From Agelaius tricolor (lineage: Eukaryota > Chordata > Aves > Passeriformes > Icteridae): a stretch of 64,000 nucleotides of DNA. The notes below the pieces were generated by a model, which made no database searches, was not told where the DNA came from, and saw only the letters and a list, made by a program, of their open reading frames with translations. Position numbers and translations under genes: made by a program. This document shows positions 59,801 to 64,000 of the stretch, in pieces (within the stretch, counting starts at the first letter, position 1; each line of letters starts with the position of its first letter). The DNA lies in NCBI GenBank assembly GCA_023055355.1, contig JALJCS010000038.1:620001-684000 (forward strand), given 5' to 3'.

Positions 59801-62800
59801 CCCCTAGTTCTGTCCCACACTTTGCAAACAAAGGGGTTTGTACTATGCAGGTAGAAGGGGAAAGGAGGATTTGAGCAAGGGATGGATGGCTTTTGGTGCA
59901 GGGCTTGAGCAGAGGGTTTCCTTCAACTTCTTGAAGCAGCTGTGTGATGCTGACAGGTTCAAGCCTTCAGCAGCCAGAGGCAGGGCCAGTGACTCCCTGT
60001 TCTGCCATAATCTCTCTGCTCATCCAAGCCCTGGTGAGGAGTTTGCACAGCCTGGGGAGATCAGCAGCACATTGGTCAGGAAGTTGATGCCATTAAAACA
60101 CAGATGCCAGTGGATGCAGCCAGGACAGGGAAGAGATGAACATCACCCCTCCACCCTCCCAGACCAGAGCTGGGCCCGGAGCCCTGACCTACCCAGTTCT
60201 CTGTTTTCCTGGCTCTTCTCTCCAGGCCTTTCTGCAGCCTCTCTCCGATGCCTCCCGGCTTGCGGAACTCGGCCACGAGCTGCTGCGTGTGGCTCAGCTC
60301 CTCGGGGCTGATGATGGGCTGCAGGGCCAGCAGGTACCGGTCCAGGGTCTGCTGCAGGGGGGGCACGGGCAGCTGGGGCAGCGCTTCCTGGTGCAGCTGG
60401 AATCTGCCCACGATCTTGTTTAGAGCTGTCTGCTTCAGCAGGCCACAGGGCCTGGCCTGCAAAGCACAGAGCAAATGTCGAGACAGAACTTCCCCCGAGG
60501 TAGCAAAGAACCTGGATCTAGGAGACCCCATCCCAGCCTCTCTGTGGGCACGTGGGTGTCCCAGCCTGGGAGCAGAGCATGGCTGTGTGCTGGGGAAGGG
60601 TGCAGGACATCCAGGAAAGCTGTGAAAGAGAAACTCCATCTCCAAGATACCTATTCTCGGCTCCTCAGAGAAAATGCTGCCAGGATAATGACACATCTCC
60701 CCACTCTGTGGACACCTTCCAGCTGAGAGTCTCCGTGTGATGACAAAGTCAAACCCTTCCATCCCATGGTAAGTGGGAAGAAAGTTGTGAAAAAAATAAT
60801 CATCTTATATACTATCCGAAACTTTCATTATTTCTTACAAAAGCATAAGGCTAAAAAAGCAGAACCCTTGTGCCAAACCAAACTACCCTTTTGGCTTTGA
60901 GGAAGCAGAATTTAGCTAAGTTTGGGGTAGGATTAAAATGCCTCTTCTCTGTCTATTCAGGAAACTGTGGGTGAAGCCAAAAGGCTCCTGCGATCCAACT
61001 GGGTCATGTGGGTAAAAAAAGCACCAACCACTTCCCTGGCTGGAAAAATATAACAGAGCAAACCCAAGTGCTCACCAGGAAATCAACTCACCAGTTTTCC
61101 CCAAAAAGAGTAACAACAACCTTTTGGATGAACAGGGTTGCACATTCTTCAGCTTGAAGATGTTTCAATAGTACTCTCAAGGTTTCCAGTTCCCTCTGTA
61201 CCTCCCTCTCCCATGGATCTACAGAATCAGACACTCCTGCAGGACTCTGGACTTTGCATTGTCAGTGTACTGAGAATGCAAAGCCACTGAGAACACTCCC
61301 TTTGACTTCCAAAACAGTGAGAAAACAGCTGTCCCCACACCTCCTCCCAGCAGTTAAGCACAGAGAAGGAAGAGCTAATCTACAAGGTTGTCAAAGCCCC
61401 CCAGAAACTGCCCTGTTTTTTGGGCAGCTGGGTCTTTATGGGACCTGAGAAGAGCTGTGAGATTGAGGTTTGCCGAAGGAATGAGAAAAACAACAGGAGG
61501 AGGAATTACTGAAGCATGAAAGAAGAGTGGGACTGGGAGGAAATGAAAGGTGTTGATGACAGCAGCTTGGGCATACTGTACCTTCTGTGCTTGCTTCTGC
61601 TTCCTATCCATGGCCGGTAGGACAGAACAGACCGTAAAGCTCTCCCTGGGCCTGTGTGGGTCTCCTCTTCCACCTGACAATGTGCTGCCCCTGCAGGGCG
61701 TCACCTCATTAGCCAACTGCCACATGACTGCTGCGACCGGAGGGCTCCGGGGCTGGCACAGCCCCGGCAGGCGACGGGAATTATCAGATCACTGGATTGC
61801 GACAACTGCCCTGAAGGTGCCCCTCCGGGCAGCCGATCAATACCTGGCTAGAGCCTCTCTCTGACCAAACTCTGGGCTCCAGCGAGGGCAGGAGTGGGGA
61901 TGTTGTTCCTTCAGCCTTTGCCTGGACCATGAAACTACTGTGGCTGTTGGGAGAGGTACTTGGACATAAGGCAGGAGAGACCCCAGTCTATGTCCTGGAG
62001 ATGGCACCATGGGCAGTACCCTAACTGCTCTCACTCCTCATGCACGTGTGGTCATTATTGCAAGCTGAGATTTGGGGAGTTCTGAGTTGTCAACTCTTAA
62101 AAAAACCAAAAGTATCTCCATGGCAGGGCAATCAGAGTGCCATGCAGTCACAAAGAATATCAGCCCCTCCTTCATGTCTATCTAATGAACCGAGGGGCAG
62201 AAAGCACAGTCTGCATAGCTTGAATAGAGTCTGATGATCCCAAACAAACAGCTGCAGATTTTCCATGGGGTAACATTGAAAATCCCAAAACAAACCCATG
62301 GAAGCCACTGTATGTTAAAATGCGGAATGCATTTGTTACCTTCCCTCTTTTCTGTCCTCTGCTTGTTTGGTTTGGGGTTAAACTCAAGGATTTGGTGGGA
62401 GAAGGAACAGTGATCAGAGCTGAGGGGGCAGCTGGCAGCAAACAGAGGAACAGCCCAACCCTAACACAGCAAAGAACCTCTTCCAGAGCCTGCAAAGCTG
62501 GTGGGAAAGGAAATCCACCTACTAGGGGGCAGAAGGAATTTCCTAGCTCATTCTTAGCACAGCCACAGAATTGAGTACCAGGATGCCAGAGGTTTGTCTT
62601 TTATTTTTAAATCATAATCTGGAGTGCCTCTTAAGCCCAGAGACAGCTGGGTGCCCTGCCTGGTCCCTCAGTAACTGTGAGTGGATCCACACTGAGGCTG
62701 CTGTTCTGCTGCTCTGTCTCCTCCTGTCAGGACCAGAGAGGGACTGCAAAGAGCAGCTCCCAAGCCTGGTAGGGGTCTGACAGCTCTGCCCTGTGTGCAG

Positions 62801-63774
62801 CAGGATGGGCACGTTGGGAGGCACTGATGCCATCTGCCTGGGCTTCCCTGGCCCCTCCCTGTCCAGCAGCCACCTCCCTGCTGTCCAGCCCCAACTGGAC
62901 ATCCCAGAACAAGACAAGGCACTGGTGGAGAGGGTCCAGAGGAACACATAAAGATAATTAAGGGACTTGAGTATCTCTCGTATGAGGAGAGTGAGAGACT
63001 GTGAGTTCATCCTGTTTAATCTGAAGAAGAGGAGGCTGACAGGGAATTTCAACAATCCATATAAATATCATCAAGGTGGGCGTCAAGAAGGTGGTGCCAG
63101 ACTCCCTTCAGTGGTGCGCAGTGACAGGAGAGGAAGCAGTGGCCATGAAATAAAACACAAGAAGTCTGCCCTCATTGCGAGGAATAACTTTTTTACATTG
63201 AGGATGGCAGAGCACTGTCCCCTAGTGCCTGCCCAGGGATGGTGTGGAGTCTCCCTCTCTGGAGACACACCTGGACATGTTCCTGTGTCACCTGCCCCAG
63301 GTGACCCTGCGTTGGCGGGGGTTTGGACAGGGCGATCTCCAGAGATTCATCCCTTCCAACCCTGACAATTCTGGCACTGTCATCTCCGCCCCGGACAGCT
63401 TTACCGTGCACGCTGCCGCCAGGCACGGGAAGAAACCAGCGGGCCTGGGGGACTGACACCGGCAGGGTCCCTGCCCCGCTCCCGGGGAAGGTGGCACCGA
63501 GCCCATCCGAGCGCACGGCCCTGACCGGGGACCTGGGCTTGTGCTCCGGGCCGGGGCGTGGGGCCGGACCCGACAGCGGCACCGCCGGGAGCGACCGTGT
63601 GCGCTGCCCCCGCTAAAGGCCCCGCACGGCCCCGGGCTCGCCGCCGCCCACTCTGCCCGCTGCCCGATGGAGCGATCCTCGACCGCCACCTCGCGCCCCG
63701 TCTCCGGCCGGTCCTGGCGGAGCCGCCCCTCCCGGTGTCGCTCTTACCGCAGCCCTGGCCACTAAGGCGAGCAT
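50890..63774 (-). CDS. CRAT: CRAT, carnitine O-acetyltransferase, 626 aa, complete
   Basis: Fourteen coding exons on the minus strand: 63774-63748, 60456-60193, 59715-59597, 57510-57457, 56574-56409, 55847-55673, 55227-55049, 54044-53944, 53769-53650, 53172-53050, 52918-52783, 52330-52268, 51772-51635 and 51105-50890. They total 1881 nt. The enzyme exchanges acetyl between CoA and carnitine in the mitochondrial matrix and peroxisomes. Length and numbering match mammals exactly: catalytic His343 in YEHAPSEG with Glu347, Tyr452, Thr465, Arg518, the S552-T553-S554 motif and Met564, the short-chain selectivity residue. The first 20-odd residues (MLALVARAAARPCGLLKQ) form a basic mitochondrial presequence. 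The C-terminus SKL is a canonical peroxisomal PTS1 (AKL in human). Residue 565 is Cys where I recall Phe in human. The exon 55847-55673 donor is a weak GTCTGT; its join is required by frame and conservation. Confidence 0.96.
60457..63747 (-). other. CRAT: CRAT intron 1 (3.3 kb)
   Basis: This intron separates the nine-codon first exon from exon 2. No alternative coding first exon was identified by eye. A CR1 element (62830-63386) occupies the part next to the CpG island; the rest is unique-looking. Confidence 0.7.
62830..63386 (+). mobile_element. CR1 LINE, about 550 bp 3' part, in CRAT intron 1
   Basis: This plus-orientation copy is antisense to CRAT. It contains 'TTAATCTGAAGAAGAGGAGG', 'AAGGTGGGCGTCAAGAAGGT', 'AGACTCCCTTCAGTGGTGCG', 'GGCAGAGCACTGTCCCC', 'GGAGTCTCCCTCTCTGGAGA' and a 'CTCCAGAGATTCATCCCTTC' tail ending at a degenerate ACAATTCTGGCACTGT. 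It is non-coding and truncated, and ends about 360 bp from CRAT exon 1. The left border is approximate. Confidence 0.85.
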
Positions 63775-64000
63775 GGCCCCGCGCCCCGGGCCCGCCGCAA
63801 GGACACCCCGGCCGCCGCCGCCGCCGCTCCACCGCCCCGGGGCGGGGCCGGCCCGCCGCCATCTTGGAGTGGGGCGAATCCCGCGGTGCCATCTTTGGGA
63901 AAGGCAGAGTGATGCTCTGAGCGGAGGGAGCGCCGCGGCCGGTGGCGGAGCCGTGCTGCGGACCCACTCTTCGCTGCCTTCTCCGGGAGATGGTGAGGAG
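63400..64000. promoter_or_regulatory. CRAT: CpG island, CRAT promoter (probably shared with PTPA)
   Basis: This is a very CpG-rich stretch around CRAT exon 1, with GC boxes near 63838-63850 and two AAGATGG motifs on the minus strand. In human the next gene, PTPA, lies head-to-head with CRAT, so a divergent start may lie near or past 63950. The last bases (GAGATGGTGAGGAG) contain a donor-like GTGAGG, but I cannot recognise PTPA coding sequence there. Confidence 0.65.
63855..63866 (-). promoter_or_regulatory. CRAT: Perfect TISU / YY1 motif upstream of the CRAT start
   Basis: On the minus strand CAAGATGGCGGC matches SAASATGGCGGC at every position and is also a consensus YY1 site. Its ATG (63862-63860) is 88 nt upstream of, and out of frame with, the CRAT ATG. 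YY1 sites of this type often sit at or just after transcription starts. A second AAAGATGGC at 63892 is in frame with the first. Confidence 0.6.

Noticed and set aside
63965..64000. ATGGTGAGGAG at the right edge as the PTPA start
   Set aside because: It does not give the PTPA N-terminus that I know, and too little sequence remains. It may be a 5' UTR exon with a donor, but this cannot be supported.
1..64000. CRISPR arrays, operons, phage or bacterial mobile systems
   Set aside because: The window is vertebrate: spliced genes, CpG islands and CR1 repeats. No regularly spaced direct repeats with unique spacers exist; the only tandem array is the 72-bp minisatellite.

Overview
The window is vertebrate nuclear DNA: four multi-exon genes with GT-AG introns, CpG-island promoters, long introns and UTRs, and no prokaryotic gene organisation. 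Eight fragments of the bird LINE CR1 and a solo LTR of a type I recognise from songbirds point to a passerine bird. The gene order SH3GLB2(-) / MIGA2(+) / DOLPP1(+) / CRAT(-) matches human 9q34 in order and orientation. In birds that segment should lie on microchromosome 17 (inference). All exons were placed by hand from reading-frame continuity and splice sites.

Layout. 1-11684 (-): 5' half of SH3GLB2 (endophilin B2; N-BAR coding exons 1-5), with the rest of the gene beyond the left edge. 11.3-12.7 kb: a CpG island shared head-to-head with MIGA2, carrying a TATA box on the SH3GLB2 side. 12123-24126 (+): MIGA2 (mitoguardin 2), 591 aa, complete, with a spliced upstream ORF; then a 3' UTR of up to about 4 kb with CR1 insertions. 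30.3-31.0 kb: a 72-bp minisatellite and then eight CCAAT boxes in front of DOLPP1. 30966-44998 (+): DOLPP1 (dolichyldiphosphatase), 238 aa, complete. A solo LTR with a 6-bp target duplication sits 27 bp before its last coding exon. 45-50.9 kb: convergent DOLPP1 and CRAT 3' UTRs. 50890-63774 (-): CRAT (carnitine acetyltransferase), 626 aa, complete. 63.4-64.0 kb: the CRAT CpG-island promoter, probably shared with PTPA just outside the window (inferred from human synteny).

The genes are independent housekeeping genes kept together by synteny: membrane curvature (SH3GLB2), mitochondria-ER/lipid-droplet contacts (MIGA2), dolichol recycling for N-glycosylation in the ER (DOLPP1) and acyl-carnitine exchange (CRAT). 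I found no new multi-gene system. The most interesting signals are transposon and regulatory overlays on known genes: the LTR beside the last DOLPP1 exon, an overlapping alternative-frame ORF across the CRAT start, the CCAAT-box cluster, and loss of the internal CRAT start codon beside a canonical SKL terminus.
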